A stretch of 64,000 nucleotides of DNA from Styela clava (taxonomy: Eukaryota; Chordata; Ascidiacea; Stolidobranchia; Styelidae). A program made the translations under genes and the position numbers. How positions within the stretch are numbered: the stretch's first letter is position 1; the number at the start of each line of letters is the position of its first letter. The notes below the pieces were generated by a model. That model did no database searches and was not told where the DNA came from. It worked only from the letters and a program-made list of their open reading frames with translations. Positions 1-8,937 of this stretch are shown here, piece by piece. The stretch spans positions 23,705,383-23,769,382 of the forward strand of contig NC_135252.1 of the NCBI RefSeq assembly GCF_964204865.1, given 5' to 3'.

Positions 1-66
1 GCCGGGACTCGAACCCGAAACCTCTGGATTAGAAGTCCAGCGCGCTATCCATTGCGCCACGAAGAC
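1..66 (-). tRNA. tRNA-Arg(UCU), cut by window edge
   Basis: The 3' acceptor strand lies left of base 1. One T-stem mismatch (CCCGA). Identical in the visible part to the copy at 4666. Confidence 0.8.
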
Positions 67-208
67 TCGCAAGGTTTAATCGAATCCCGATCTCCCGCGT
101 GGCAGGCGAGAAATCCACCACTGAAACACCAATGCTCGTTGCGCAATAGGTTATCTTTTCACTATCGATTGCATTTTGATGTTCATATGTTAATAAAACA
201 ATATTAAA

Positions 209-290
209 CGCTGCGATCAGGGTACGAACCTGCGCGGGAATATCCCGCAAGATTTCAAGTCCAACGCCTTAATCACTCGGTCATCACAGC
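209..290 (-). tRNA. tRNA-Ser(UGA), slot A
   Basis: T loop UUCGUAC (A58U), plus an anticodon-stem change (GCAAGATTTC on plus strand). Confidence 0.45.
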
Positions 291-552
291 TTCACCGCTA
301 GTAACTTGTGGTTCACAGACTTTGTCTCTTTAGTAATAATTTAAAAAAGAAATGAGCATAAATTTAAAAAATACATAAGCAACGGATATTGATGGGAAAG
401 ATGTATTAATTAGAATTTAAAATGTATTCTGGATTAGAAGACCAGTGCGCTATCCATTGCGCCACGAAGTCTCGCAACTTTTAATAGAAAACAGATCATA
501 TTCCATATTTTGTACCATGAAATATTATTAAATTCTTGAAAATATTATGAGC

Positions 553-623
553 TGCATTGGCCGGGAATCGAACCCAGGCCTCCCGCGTGGAAGGCGAGAA
601 TTCTACCACTGAACCACCAATGC
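553..623 (-). tRNA. tRNA-Gly(UCC)
   Basis: Plus strand GTGGAAGG gives anticodon UCC instead of GCC, still a Gly anticodon. One T-stem mismatch. Confidence 0.75.
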
Positions 624-696
624 TCGTTCGCGGTAGGTTATCTTTTCACTCTCGATTGCATTTTAATGTTTTTATCTTAAATAAAACAAAATTAAA

Positions 697-778
697 CGCT
701 GCGAGCAGAGCTCGAACCTCCGTGAGAATATCCCGCTGGATTTCAAGTCCAACGCCTTAAGCACTCGGCCATCAAAGT
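697..778 (-). tRNA. tRNA-Ser(UGA), slot B
   Basis: Intact T loop UUCGAGC. A1:C72 mismatch and a second acceptor change (TCAAAGT). Confidence 0.45.
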
Positions 779-828
779 TACTACGTTAGCAATTTGTGGT
801 TCAATGTTCATATGTTTACAAAATTAAA

Positions 829-910
829 CGCTGCGAGCAGGGTTCGAACCTGCGCTGGAATATCTCATTGGATTTCAAGTCCAACGCCTTAACCACTCGG
901 CCATCACAGC
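829..910 (-). tRNA. tRNA-Ser(UGA), slot C
   Basis: Canonical 82-base fold with G1:C72 and T loop UUCGAAC. The long variable arm has two changes. Confidence 0.8.
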
Positions 911-1039
911 TTATACTTTAGTAACTTTTGGTATACAGATTTTATCTCTTTAGTAAAATTCAAAAAATACATGAGCAACAGATATTGACGGGAAAGATGT
1001 ATTAATGAGAATATAAAATGTATTCGCATAAATGAACAC

Positions 1040-1112
1040 CATCTTCGCCGGGACTCAAACCCGGAACCTCTTGATTAGAAGTCCAGCGCGCTATCCATTG
1101 CGCCACGAAGAC
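1040..1112 (-). tRNA. tRNA-Arg(UCU)
   Basis: T loop UUUGAGU (C56U) and one anticodon-stem change; likely weakened. Confidence 0.6.
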
Positions 1113-1254
1113 TTGCAAGGTTTAATCGAATCCCGATCTCCCGCGTGGCAGGCGAGAAATCTACCACAGAAACACCAATGCTCGTTGCGCAATAGGTTAT
1201 CTTTTCACTCTCGATTGCAATTTGCTGTTCATATGTTAATAAAACAATATTAAA

Positions 1255-1336
1255 CGCTGCGAGCAGGGTACGAACCTGCGCGGGAATATCCCGCTGGATA
1301 TCAAGTCCAACGCCTTAATCACTCGGTCATCACAGC
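1255..1336 (-). tRNA. tRNA-Ser(UGA), slot A
   Basis: A58U T loop; base 37 is U (plus strand GGATATCAAG). Confidence 0.45.
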
Positions 1337-1598
1337 TTCTCCGCTAGTAACTTGTGGTTCACAGACTTTGTCTCTTTAGTAATAATTTAAAAAAGAGATA
1401 AGCATAAATTTAAAAAATACATAAGAAACGGATATTGATGGGAAAGAGGTATTAATTAGAATTTAAAATGTATTCTGGATTAGAAGTCCAGTGCGCTATC
1501 CATTGCGCCACGAAGTCTCAAAACTTTTAATAGAAAACAGAACATTTTCCATATTTCGTACCATGAATTATAATCAAATTCTTGAAAATATTATGAGC

Positions 1599-1669
1599 TG
1601 CATTGACCGGGAATCGAACCCGGGCCTCCCGCGTGGCAGGCGAGAATTCTACCACTGAACCACCAATGC
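1599..1669 (-). tRNA. tRNA-Gly(GCC)
   Basis: Consensus except a G7:U66 wobble pair. Confidence 0.88.
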
Positions 1670-1742
1670 TCGTTCGCGGTAGGTTATCTTTTCACTCTCG
1701 ACTGCATTTTAATGTTTTTACCTTAAATAAAACAAATTTAAA

Positions 1743-1824
1743 CCCTGCGAGCAGGGCTCGAATCTCCGTGAGAATATCCCGCTCGATTTCAAGTCCAACG
1801 CCTTAAGCACTCGGCCATCACAGT
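1743..1824 (-). tRNA. tRNA-Ser(UGA), slot B
   Basis: The 1:72 pair is A:G. T loop UUCGAUU-like (CTCGAATCT on plus strand). Confidence 0.4.
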
Positions 1825-1874
1825 TACTACGTTAGTAATTTGTGGTTCAATTTTCATATGTTTTCAAAATTAAA

Positions 1875-1957
1875 CGCTGCGATCAGGGTTCGAACCTGCG
1901 CGGGAATATCCCATTGGATTTCAAGTCCAACGCCCATAACCACTCGACCATCACAGC
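1875..1957 (-). pseudogene. tRNA-Ser(UGA), slot C, one-base insertion
   Basis: 83 bases: an extra base in the D loop (CGCCCATAACC) and an unpaired T-stem base. Confidence 0.5.
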
Positions 1958-2086
1958 TTCTACTTTAGTAACTTTTGTTATACAGATTTTATCTCGTTAG
2001 TAAAATTCAAAAAATACATAAGCAACGGATATTGACGGGAAAGATGTATTAATTAGAATATAAAATGTATTCGCATAAATGAACAC

Positions 2087-2159
2087 CATCTTCGCCGGGA
2101 CTCGAACCCGGAACCTCTGGATTAGAAGTCCAGCGCGCTATCCATTGCGCCACGAAGAC
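2087..2159 (-). tRNA. tRNA-Arg(UCU), array consensus
   Basis: Reference copy: acceptor GTCTTCG/CGAAGAT with G1:U72 and discriminator G, A box TGGCGCAATGG, anticodon loop CTTCTAA, B box GGTTCGAGTCC, no intron. The body closely resembles the vertebrate nuclear Arg-UCU isodecoder that also has a G1:U72 pair. Confidence 0.95.
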
Positions 2160-2170
2160 TCGCAAGGTTT

Positions 2171-2228
2171 AATCGAATCCCGATCTCCCGCGTGGCAGGC
2201 GAGAAATCTACCACTGAAACACCAATGC
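2171..2228 (-). pseudogene. Gly remnant class (representative): tRNA-Gly(GCC) lacking 3' end
   Basis: The 5' acceptor strand, D arm, anticodon arm with GCC and the T-arm 5' strand are recognisable. After the T loop the sequence runs into TTAAACCTTGCGA, so the T-stem 3' strand and 3' acceptor strand are missing and the B box is broken. The same remnant begins 12 bases right of every Arg gene except the one at 4024. Compared with the intact Gly neighbourhood, about 100 bases between Arg and Gly have been deleted. Confidence 0.9.
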
Positions 2229-2301
2229 TCGTTGCGCAATAGGTTATCTTTTCACTCTCGATTGCATTTTGATGTTCATATGTTAATAAAACAATATTAA
2301 A

Positions 2302-2383
2302 CGCTGCGAGCAGGGTACGAACCTGCGCGGGAATATCCCGCTGGATTTCAAGTCCAACGCCTTAATCACTCGGTCATCACAGC
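2302..2383 (-). tRNA. tRNA-Ser(UGA), slot A reference
   Basis: Class reference: G1:C72 acceptor, 6-bp variable arm GCGGGA/TCCCGC, anticodon loop CTTGAAA. T loop UUCGUAC replaces the nearly universal A58 by U and spoils the B box. Confidence 0.5.
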
Positions 2384-2498
2384 TTCTCCGCTAGTAACTT
2401 GTGGTTCACAGACTTTGTCTCTTTAGTAATAATTTAAAAAATACATAAGCAACGGATATTGATGGGAAAGATGTATTAATTAGAATTTAAAATGTATT

Positions 2499-2541
2499 CT
2501 GGATTAGAAGACCAGTGCGCTATCCATTGCGCCACGAAGTC
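2499..2541 (-). pseudogene. Arg 5' half class (representative): tRNA-Arg cut after anticodon stem
   Basis: Contains the 5' acceptor strand (GACTTCG), D arm and a complete anticodon stem-loop, then AT-rich spacer exactly where the variable loop should begin. It has an A box but no B box. A copy of the same length ends 82 bases left of 47 of the 48 Gly genes (for example 429-471). The exception is the Gly gene at 4178, which follows a full Arg. The missing 3' part is a deletion of about 45 bases relative to the intact Arg neighbourhood. Confidence 0.9.
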
Positions 2542-2608
2542 TCGCACCTTTTAATAGAAAACAGAACATTTTCCATATTTCGTACCATGAATTATTATCA
2601 AATTCTTG

Positions 2609-2612
2609 AAAA
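2609..2612 (-). terminator. Pol III T4 terminators (representative: Gly at 2623)
   Basis: On the minus strand a TTTT run lies about 11 bases past the Gly 3' end. In the same unit T4 runs follow Arg (2062-2065), Ser A (2288-2291), Ser B (2758-2761) and Ser C (2890-2893). These recur in nearly all units, so each tRNA looks like an independent transcription unit. The exception is the Gly group that carries ATATATT in place of ATATTTT. Confidence 0.75.
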
Positions 2613-2622
2613 TATTATGAGC

Positions 2623-2693
2623 TGCATTGGCCGGTAATCGAACCCGGGCCTTCCGCGTGGCAGGCGAGAATTCTACCACTGAACCACCAATGC
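2623..2693 (-). tRNA. tRNA-Gly(GCC)
   Basis: One T-stem change (CCGGTAATCG) and one variable-region change. Confidence 0.75.
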
Positions 2694-2766
2694 TCGTTCG
2701 CGGTAAGTTATCTTTTCACTCTCGATTGCATTTTAATGTTTTTATCTTAAATAAAACAAAATTAAA

Positions 2767-2848
2767 CGCTGCGAGCAGGGCTCGAACCTCCGTGAGAATA
2801 TCCCGCTTGATTTCAAGTCCAACGCCTTAAGCACTCGGCCATCACAGT
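2767..2848 (-). tRNA. tRNA-Ser(UGA), slot B reference
   Basis: Class reference: T loop UUCGAGC and anticodon UGA are intact, but the first base is A against C72, and the variable arm GGGA/TCTC holds a wobble pair. Confidence 0.5.
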
Positions 2849-2898
2849 TACTACGTTAGTAATTTATGGTTCAATGTTCATATGTTTACAAAATTAAA

Positions 2899-2980
2899 CG
2901 CTGCGAGCAGGGTTTCAACCTGCGCGGGAATATCCCATTGGATTTCAAGTCCAACGCCTTAACCACTCGGCCATCACAGA
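2899..2980 (-). tRNA. tRNA-Ser(UGA), slot C
   Basis: U1:C72 mismatch (ACAGA) and T-loop change (GGTTTCAACC on plus strand). Confidence 0.45.
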
Positions 2981-3109
2981 TTCCACTTTAGTAACTTTTG
3001 GTATACAGATTTTATCTCTTTAGTAAAATTTAAAAAATACATAAGCAACGGATATTGACGAGAAAGATGTATTAATTAGAATTTAAAATGTATTCCCATA
3101 AATGAACAC

Positions 3110-3182
3110 CATCTCCGCCGGGACTCGAACCCAGAACCTCTGGATTAGAAGTCCAGCGCGCTATCCATTGCGCCACGAAGAC
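3110..3182 (-). tRNA. tRNA-Arg(UCU)
   Basis: One acceptor and one T-stem mismatch. Confidence 0.65.
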
Positions 3183-3324
3183 TCGCAAGGTTTAATCGAA
3201 TCCCGATCTCCCACGTGGCAGGCGAGAAATCTACCACTGAAACATCAATGCTCGTTGCGCAATAGGTTATATTTTCACTCTCGATTGCATTTTGATGTTC
3301 ATATGTTAATAAAACACGATTAAA

Positions 3325-3406
3325 CGCTGCGAGCAGGGTACGAACCTGCGCGGGAATATCCCGCTGTATTTCAAGTCCAACGCCTTAATCACTCGGTCAC
3401 CACAGC
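3325..3406 (-). tRNA. tRNA-Ser(UGA), slot A
   Basis: A58U T loop; further stem changes (CTGTATTTC, GTCACCAC). Confidence 0.4.
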
Positions 3407-3668
3407 TTCTCCGCTAATAACTTGTGGTTCACAGACTTTGCCTCTTTAGTAATCATTTAAAAAAGAGATAAGCATAAATTTAAAAAATACATAAGCAACG
3501 GATATTGATGGGAAAGATGTATTAATTAGAATTTAAAATGTATTCTGGATTAGAAGTCCAGTGCGCTAACCATTGCGCCACGAAGACTCGCAACTTTTAA
3601 TAGAAAACAGAACATTTTCCATATTTCGTACCCTGAATTATTATCAAATTCTTGAAAATATTATGAGC

Positions 3669-3739
3669 TGCATTGGCCGGGAATCTAACCCGGGCCTCCC
3701 GAGTGGCAGGCGAGAATTCTACCACTGAACCACCAATCC
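3669..3739 (-). pseudogene. tRNA-Gly(GCC), degenerate
   Basis: T-loop C56 to A (AATCTAA on plus strand), anticodon-stem change and 5' acceptor change (CCAATCC). Confidence 0.6.
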
Positions 3740-3812
3740 TCGTTCGCGGTAGGTTATCCTTTCACTCTCGATTGCAATTTAATGTTTTTAACTTAAATAA
3801 AACAAAATTAAA

Positions 3813-3894
3813 CGCTGCGATCAGGGTTCGAACCTGCGCGGGAATATCCCATTGGATTTCAAGTCCAACGCCTTAACCACTCGGCCATCACAGC
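3813..3894 (-). tRNA. tRNA-Ser(UGA), slot C type in slot B position
   Basis: This unit has only one Ser after Gly. A 131-base B-to-C deletion gives a 914-base unit. T-stem mismatch GATCAGG. Confidence 0.7.
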
Positions 3895-4023
3895 TTCTAC
3901 TTTAGTAACTTTTGGTATACAGATTTTATCTCTTTAGTAAAATTCAAAAAATACATAAGCAACGGATATTGACGGGAAAGATGTATTAATGAGAATATAA
4001 AATGTATTCGCATAAATGAACAC

Positions 4024-4096
4024 CATCTTCGCCGGGACCCGAACCCCGAACCTCTGGATTAGAAGTCCAGTGCGCTATCCATTGCGCCACGAGGTC
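4024..4096 (-). pseudogene. tRNA-Arg(UCU), degenerate, recombinant unit
   Basis: The left part is a full Arg; the right part and following spacer are those of the Arg 5' half. T loop and acceptor strand (GAGGTC) are mismatched. This unit is only 642 bases and is the only place where a full Arg directly precedes an intact Gly. Confidence 0.6.
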
Positions 4097-4177
4097 TCGC
4101 AACTTTTAATAGAAAACAGAACATTTTCCATATTTCGTACCATGAATTATTATCAAATTCTTGAAAATATCATGAGC

Positions 4178-4248
4178 TGCATTGGCCGGGAATCGAACCC
4201 GGGCCTCCCGCATGGCAGGCGAGAATTCTACCACTGAACCACCAATGC
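4178..4248 (-). tRNA. tRNA-Gly(GCC)
   Basis: Consensus except C38U in the anticodon loop. Confidence 0.85.
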
Positions 4249-4321
4249 TCGTTCGCGGTAGGTTATCTTTTCACTCTCGATTGCATTTTAATGTTTTTAA
4301 CTTAATTAAAACAAAATTAAA

Positions 4322-4403
4322 CGCTGCGAGCAGGGCTCGAACCTCCGTGAAAATATCCCGCTGGATTTCATGTCCAACGCCTTAAGGACTCGGCCATCAC
4401 AGT
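4322..4403 (-). tRNA. tRNA-Ser(UGA), slot B
   Basis: A1:C72 and loss of U33 (plus strand TTTCATGTCC). Confidence 0.35.
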
Positions 4404-4453
4404 AACTACGATAGTAATTTGTGGTTCAATGTTCATATGTTTACAAAATTAAA

Positions 4454-4535
4454 CGCTGCGAGCAGGGTTCGAACCTGCGCGGGAATATCCCATTGGATTT
4501 CAAGTCCAACGACTTAACCACTCGGCCATCACAGC
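4454..4535 (-). tRNA. tRNA-Ser(UGA), slot C
   Basis: Canonical but for one D-stem base (CGACTTAACC). Confidence 0.82.
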
Positions 4536-4665
4536 TTCTACTTTAGTAACTTTTGTTATACAAATTTTATCTCGTTAGTAAAATTCAAAAAAATACATAA
4601 GCAACGGATATTGACGGGAGAGATTAATTAATTGGAATATAAAATGTATTCGCATATATGAACAC

Positions 4666-4738
4666 CATCTTCGCCGGGACTCGAACCCGAAACCTCTGGA
4701 TTAGAAGTCCAGCGCGCTATCCATTGCGCCACGAAGAC
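4666..4738 (-). tRNA. tRNA-Arg(UCU)
   Basis: One T-stem mismatch (CCCGA); otherwise consensus. Confidence 0.82.
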
Positions 4739-4880
4739 TCGCAAGGTTTAATCGAATCCCGATCTCCCGCGTGGCAGGCGAGAAATCCACCACTGAAACA
4801 CCAATGCTCGTTGCGCAATAGGTTATCTTTTCACTATCGATTGCATTTTGATGTTCATATGTTAATAAAACAATATTAAA

Positions 4881-4962
4881 CGCTGCGATCAGGGTACGAA
4901 CCTGCGCGGGAATATCCCGCAAGATTTCAAGTCCAACGCCTTAATCACTCGGTCATCACAGC
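4881..4962 (-). tRNA. tRNA-Ser(UGA), slot A
   Basis: Duplicate of 209-290 (offset 4672). Confidence 0.45.
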
Positions 4963-5224
4963 TTCACCGCTAGTAACTTGTGGTTCACAGACTTTGTCTC
5001 TTTAGTAATAATTTAAAAAAGAAATGAGCATAAATTTAAAAAATACATAAGCAACGGATATTGATGGGAAAGATGTATTAATTAGAATTTAAAATGTATT
5101 CTGGATTAGAAGACCAGTGCGCTATCCATTGCGCCACGAAGTCTCGCAACTTTTAATAGAAAACAGATCATATTCCATATTTTGTACCATGAAATATTAT
5201 TAAATTCTTGAAAATATTATGAGC

Positions 5225-5295
5225 TGCATTGGCCGGGAATCGAACCCAGGCCTCCCGCGTGGAAGGCGAGAATTCTACCACTGAACCACCAATGC
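5225..5295 (-). tRNA. tRNA-Gly(UCC)
   Basis: Duplicate of 553-623; anticodon UCC. Confidence 0.75.
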
Positions 5296-5368
5296 TCGTT
5301 CGCGGTAGGTTATCTTTTCACTCTCGATTGCATTTTAATGTTTTTATCTTAAATAAAACAAAATTAAA

Positions 5369-5450
5369 CGCTGCGAGCAGGGCTCGAACCTCCGTGAGAA
5401 TATCCCGCTGGATTTCAAGTCCAACGCCTTAAGCACTCGGCCATCAAAGT
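5369..5450 (-). tRNA. tRNA-Ser(UGA), slot B
   Basis: Duplicate of 697-778; keeps GGGCTCG where the other copy has GAGCTCG. Confidence 0.45.
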
Positions 5451-5500
5451 TACTACGTTAGCAATTTGTGGTTCAATGTTCATATGTTTACAAAATTAAA

Positions 5501-5582
5501 CGCTGCGAGCAGGGTTCGAACCTGCGCTGGAATATCTCATTGGATTTCAAGTCCAACGCCTTAACCACTCGGCCATCACAGC
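5501..5582 (-). tRNA. tRNA-Ser(UGA), slot C
   Basis: Duplicate of 829-910. Confidence 0.8.
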
Positions 5583-5711
5583 TTATACTTTAGTAACTTT
5601 TGGTATACAGATTTTATCTCTTTAGTAAAATTCAAAAAATACATGAGCAACAGATATTGACGGGAAAGATGTATTAATGAGAATATAAAATGTATTCGCA
5701 TAAATGAACAC

Positions 5712-5784
5712 CATCTTCGCCGGGACTCAAACCCGGAACCTCTTGATTAGAAGTCCAGCGCGCTATCCATTGCGCCACGAAGAC
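5712..5784 (-). tRNA. tRNA-Arg(UCU)
   Basis: Duplicate of 1040-1112; C56U. Confidence 0.6.
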
Positions 5785-5926
5785 TTGCAAGGTTTAATCG
5801 AATCCCGATCTCCCGCGTGGCAGGCGAGAAATCTACCACAGAAACACCAATGCTCGTTGCGCAATAGGTTATCTTTTCACTCTCGATTGCAATTTGCTGT
5901 TCATATGTTAATAAAACAATATTAAA

Positions 5927-6008
5927 CGCTGCGAGCAGGGTACGAACCTGCGCGGGAATATCCCGCTGGATATCAAGTCCAACGCCTTAATCACTCGGTC
6001 ATCACAGC
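5927..6008 (-). tRNA. tRNA-Ser(UGA), slot A
   Basis: Duplicate of 1255-1336. Confidence 0.45.
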
Positions 6009-6270
6009 TTCTCCGCTAGTAACTTGTGGTTCACAGACTTTGTCTCTTTAGTAATAATTTAAAAAAGAGATAAGCATAAATTTAAAAAATACATAAGAAA
6101 CGGATATTGATGGGAAAGAGGTATTAATTAGAATTTAAAATGTATTCTGGATTAGAAGTCCAGTGCGCTATCCATTGCGCCACGAAGTCTCAAAACTTTT
6201 AATAGAAAACAGAACATTTTCCATATTTCGTACCATGAATTATAATCAAATTCTTGAAAATATTATGAGC

Positions 6271-6341
6271 TGCATTGACCGGGAATCGAACCCGGGCCTC
6301 CCGCGTGGCAGGCGAGAATTCTACCACTGAACCACCAATGC
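6271..6341 (-). tRNA. tRNA-Gly(GCC)
   Basis: Duplicate of 1599-1669; G7:U66. Confidence 0.88.
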
Positions 6342-6414
6342 TCGTTCGCGGTAGGTTATCTTTTCACTCTCGACTGCATTTTAATGTTTTTACCTTAAAT
6401 AAAACAAATTTAAA

Positions 6415-6496
6415 CCCTGCGAGCAGGGCTCGAATCTCCGTGAGAATATCCCGCTCGATTTCAAGTCCAACGCCTTAAGCACTCGGCCATCACAGT
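6415..6496 (-). tRNA. tRNA-Ser(UGA), slot B
   Basis: Duplicate of 1743-1824. Confidence 0.4.
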
Positions 6497-6546
6497 TACT
6501 ACGTTAGTAATTTGTGGTTCAATTTTCATATGTTTTCAAAATTAAA

Positions 6547-6629
6547 CGCTGCGATCAGGGTTCGAACCTGCGCGGGAATATCCCATTGGATTTCAAGTCC
6601 AACGCCCATAACCACTCGACCATCACAGC
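6547..6629 (-). pseudogene. tRNA-Ser(UGA), slot C, one-base insertion
   Basis: Duplicate of 1875-1957. Confidence 0.5.
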
Positions 6630-6758
6630 TTCTACTTTAGTAACTTTTGTTATACAGATTTTATCTCGTTAGTAAAATTCAAAAAATACATAAGCAACGG
6701 ATATTGACGGGAAAGATGTATTAATTAGAATATAAAATGTATTCGCATAAATGAACAC

Positions 6759-6831
6759 CATCTTCGCCGGGACTCGAACCCGGAACCTCTGGATTAGAAG
6801 TCCAGCGCGCTATCCATTGCGCCACGAAGAC
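6759..6831 (-). tRNA. tRNA-Arg(UCU), consensus
   Basis: Identical to the reference copy at 2087. Confidence 0.95.
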
Positions 6832-6973
6832 TCGCAAGGTTTAATCGAATCCCGATCTCCCGCGTGGCAGGCGAGAAATCTACCACTGAAACACCAATGC
6901 TCGTTGCGCAATAGGTTATCTTTTCACTCTCGATTGCATTTTGATGTTCATATGTTAATAAAACAATATTAAA

Positions 6974-7055
6974 CGCTGCGAGCAGGGTACGAACCTGCGC
7001 GGGAATATCCCGCTGGATTTCAAGTCCAACGCCTTAATCACTCGGTCATCACAGC
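6974..7055 (-). tRNA. tRNA-Ser(UGA), slot A
   Basis: Same as the slot A reference (A58U). Confidence 0.5.
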
Positions 7056-7317
7056 TTCTCCGCTAGTAACTTGTGGTTCACAGACTTTGTCTCTTTAGTA
7101 ATAATTTAAAAAAGAGATAAGCATAAATTTAAAAAATACATAAGCAACGGATATTGATGGGAAAGATGTATTAATTAGAATTTAAAATGTATTCTGGATT
7201 AGAAGACCAGTGCGCTATCCATTGCGCCACGAAGTCTCGCACCTTTTAATAGAAAACAGAACATTTTCCATATTTCGTACCATGAATTATTATCAAATTC
7301 TTGAAAATATTATGAGC

Positions 7318-7388
7318 TGCATTGGCCGGGAATCGAACCCGGGCCTCCCGCGGGGCAGGCAAGAATTCTACCACTGAACCACCAATGC
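7318..7388 (-). tRNA. tRNA-Gly(GCC)
   Basis: Anticodon GCC kept; loop and stem changes (CGGGGCAGGCAAG). Confidence 0.65.
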
Positions 7389-7461
7389 TCGTTCGCGGTA
7401 GATTATCTTTTCACTCTCGATTGCATTTTATTGTTTTTAACTTAAATAAAACAAAATAAAG

Positions 7462-7547
7462 CGCTGCGAGCAGGGCTCGAATCTCCGTGAGAATATCCCG
7501 CTCGATATCAAGTCCAACGCCTTAAGCACTCACTCGGCCATCACAGT
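7462..7547 (-). pseudogene. tRNA-Ser(UGA), slot B, four-base insertion
   Basis: 86 bases: duplicated CACT in the D loop (GCACTCACTCGG), plus the slot B 1:72 mismatch. Confidence 0.6.
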
Positions 7548-7597
7548 TACTACGTTAGTAATTTGTGGTTCAATGTTCATATGTTTACAAAACTAAT

Positions 7598-7679
7598 CGC
7601 TGCGAGCAGGGTTCCAACCTGCGCGGGAATATCCCATTGGATTTCAAGTCCAACGCCTTAACCACTCGGTCATCACAGC
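7598..7679 (-). tRNA. tRNA-Ser(UGA), slot C
   Basis: T-loop change (GGTTCCAACC) and D-stem change. Confidence 0.55.
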
Positions 7680-7808
7680 TTCTACTTTAGTAACTTTTGG
7701 TATACAGATTTTATCTCTTTAGTAAAATTTAAAAAATACATAGGCAACGGATATTGACGGGAAAGATGTATTAATTAGAATTAAAAATTTATTTGCATAA
7801 ATGAACAC

Positions 7809-7881
7809 ATTCTTCGCCGGGACTCGAACGCGAAACCTCTGGATTAGAAGTCCAGCGCGCTATCCCTTGCGCCACGAAGAC
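7809..7881 (-). pseudogene. tRNA-Arg(UCU), degenerate
   Basis: 1:72 pair lost (TTCTTCG), two T-stem mismatches (CGCGA) and a D-loop change. Confidence 0.5.
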
Positions 7882-8023
7882 TTGCAAGGTTTAATCGAAT
7901 CCCGATCTCCCGCGTGGCAGGCGAGAAATCTACCACAGAAACACCAATGCTCGTTGCGCAATAGGTTATCTTTTCACTCTCGATTGCATTTTAATGTTCA
8001 TATGTTAATAAAACAAGATTAAA

Positions 8024-8105
8024 CGCTGCGAGCAGGGTACGAACCTGCGCGGGAATATCCCGCTGGATTTCAAGTCCAACGCCTTAATCACTCGGTCATC
8101 ACAGC
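8024..8105 (-). tRNA. tRNA-Ser(UGA), slot A
   Basis: As slot A reference. Confidence 0.5.
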
Positions 8106-8367
8106 TTCTCCGCTAGTAACTTGTGGTTCACAGACTTTGTCTCTTTAGTAATAATTTAAAAAAGAGATAAGCATAAATTTAAAAAATACATAAGCAACGG
8201 ATATTGATGGGAAAGATGTATTAATTAGAATTTAAAATGTATTCTGGATTAGAAGTCCAGTGCGCTATCCATTGCGCCACGAAGTCTCGCAACTTTTAAT
8301 AGAAAACAGAACATTTTCCATATTTCGTACCATGAATTATAATCAAATTCTTGAAAATATTATGAGC

Positions 8368-8438
8368 TGCATTGACCGGGAATCGGACCCGGGCCCCCCG
8401 CGTGGCAGGCGAGAATTCTACCACTGAACCACCAATGC
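8368..8438 (-). tRNA. tRNA-Gly(GCC), weakened
   Basis: G7:U66, T loop U55C (AATCGGA on plus strand) and a variable-region change. Confidence 0.5.
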
Positions 8439-8511
8439 TCGTTCGCGGTAGGTTATCTTTTCACTCTCGATTGCATTTTAATGTTTTTAACTTAAATAAA
8501 ACAAAATTAAA

Positions 8512-8593
8512 CGCTGCGAGCAGGGCTCGTACCTCCGTGAAAATATCCCGCTGGATTTCATGTCCAACGCCTTAACCACTCGACCATCACAGC
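8512..8593 (-). pseudogene. tRNA-Ser(UGA), B/C hybrid
   Basis: 3' part is slot B, 5' part slot C (914-base unit). U33 lost and T loop changed (CTCGTACC). Confidence 0.5.
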
Positions 8594-8722
8594 TTCTACT
8601 TTAGTAACTTTTTTTATACAGATTTTATCTCGTTAGTAAAATTCAAAAAATACATAAGCAACGGATATTGACGGGAATAATGTATTAATTAGAATATAAA
8701 ATGTATTCGCATAAATGAACAC

Positions 8723-8795
8723 CATCTTCGCCGGGACTCGAACCCGGAACCTCTGGATTAGAAGTCCAGCGCGCTATCCATTGCGCCACGAAGAC
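8723..8795 (-). tRNA. tRNA-Arg(UCU), consensus
   Basis: All stems and boxes match the reference; in a 427-base short unit. Confidence 0.95.
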
Positions 8796-8937
8796 TCGCA
8801 AGGTTTAATCGAATCCCGATCTCCCGCGTGGCAGGCGAGAAATCTACCACTGAAACACCAATGCTCGTTGCGCAATAGGTTATCTTTTCACTCTCGATTG
8901 CATTTTAATGTTCATATGTTAATAAAACAAGATTAAA

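Larger units (their letters stand above)
1..7112. repeat. Higher-order duplication, offset 4672
   Basis: 1-2440 and 4673-7112 are almost identical, including private variants (Gly UCC, 83-base Ser C). One difference is at 709 versus 5381. The first copy then has a deletion of about 23 bases in the spacer. The duplication extends past the left edge. Confidence 0.9.
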
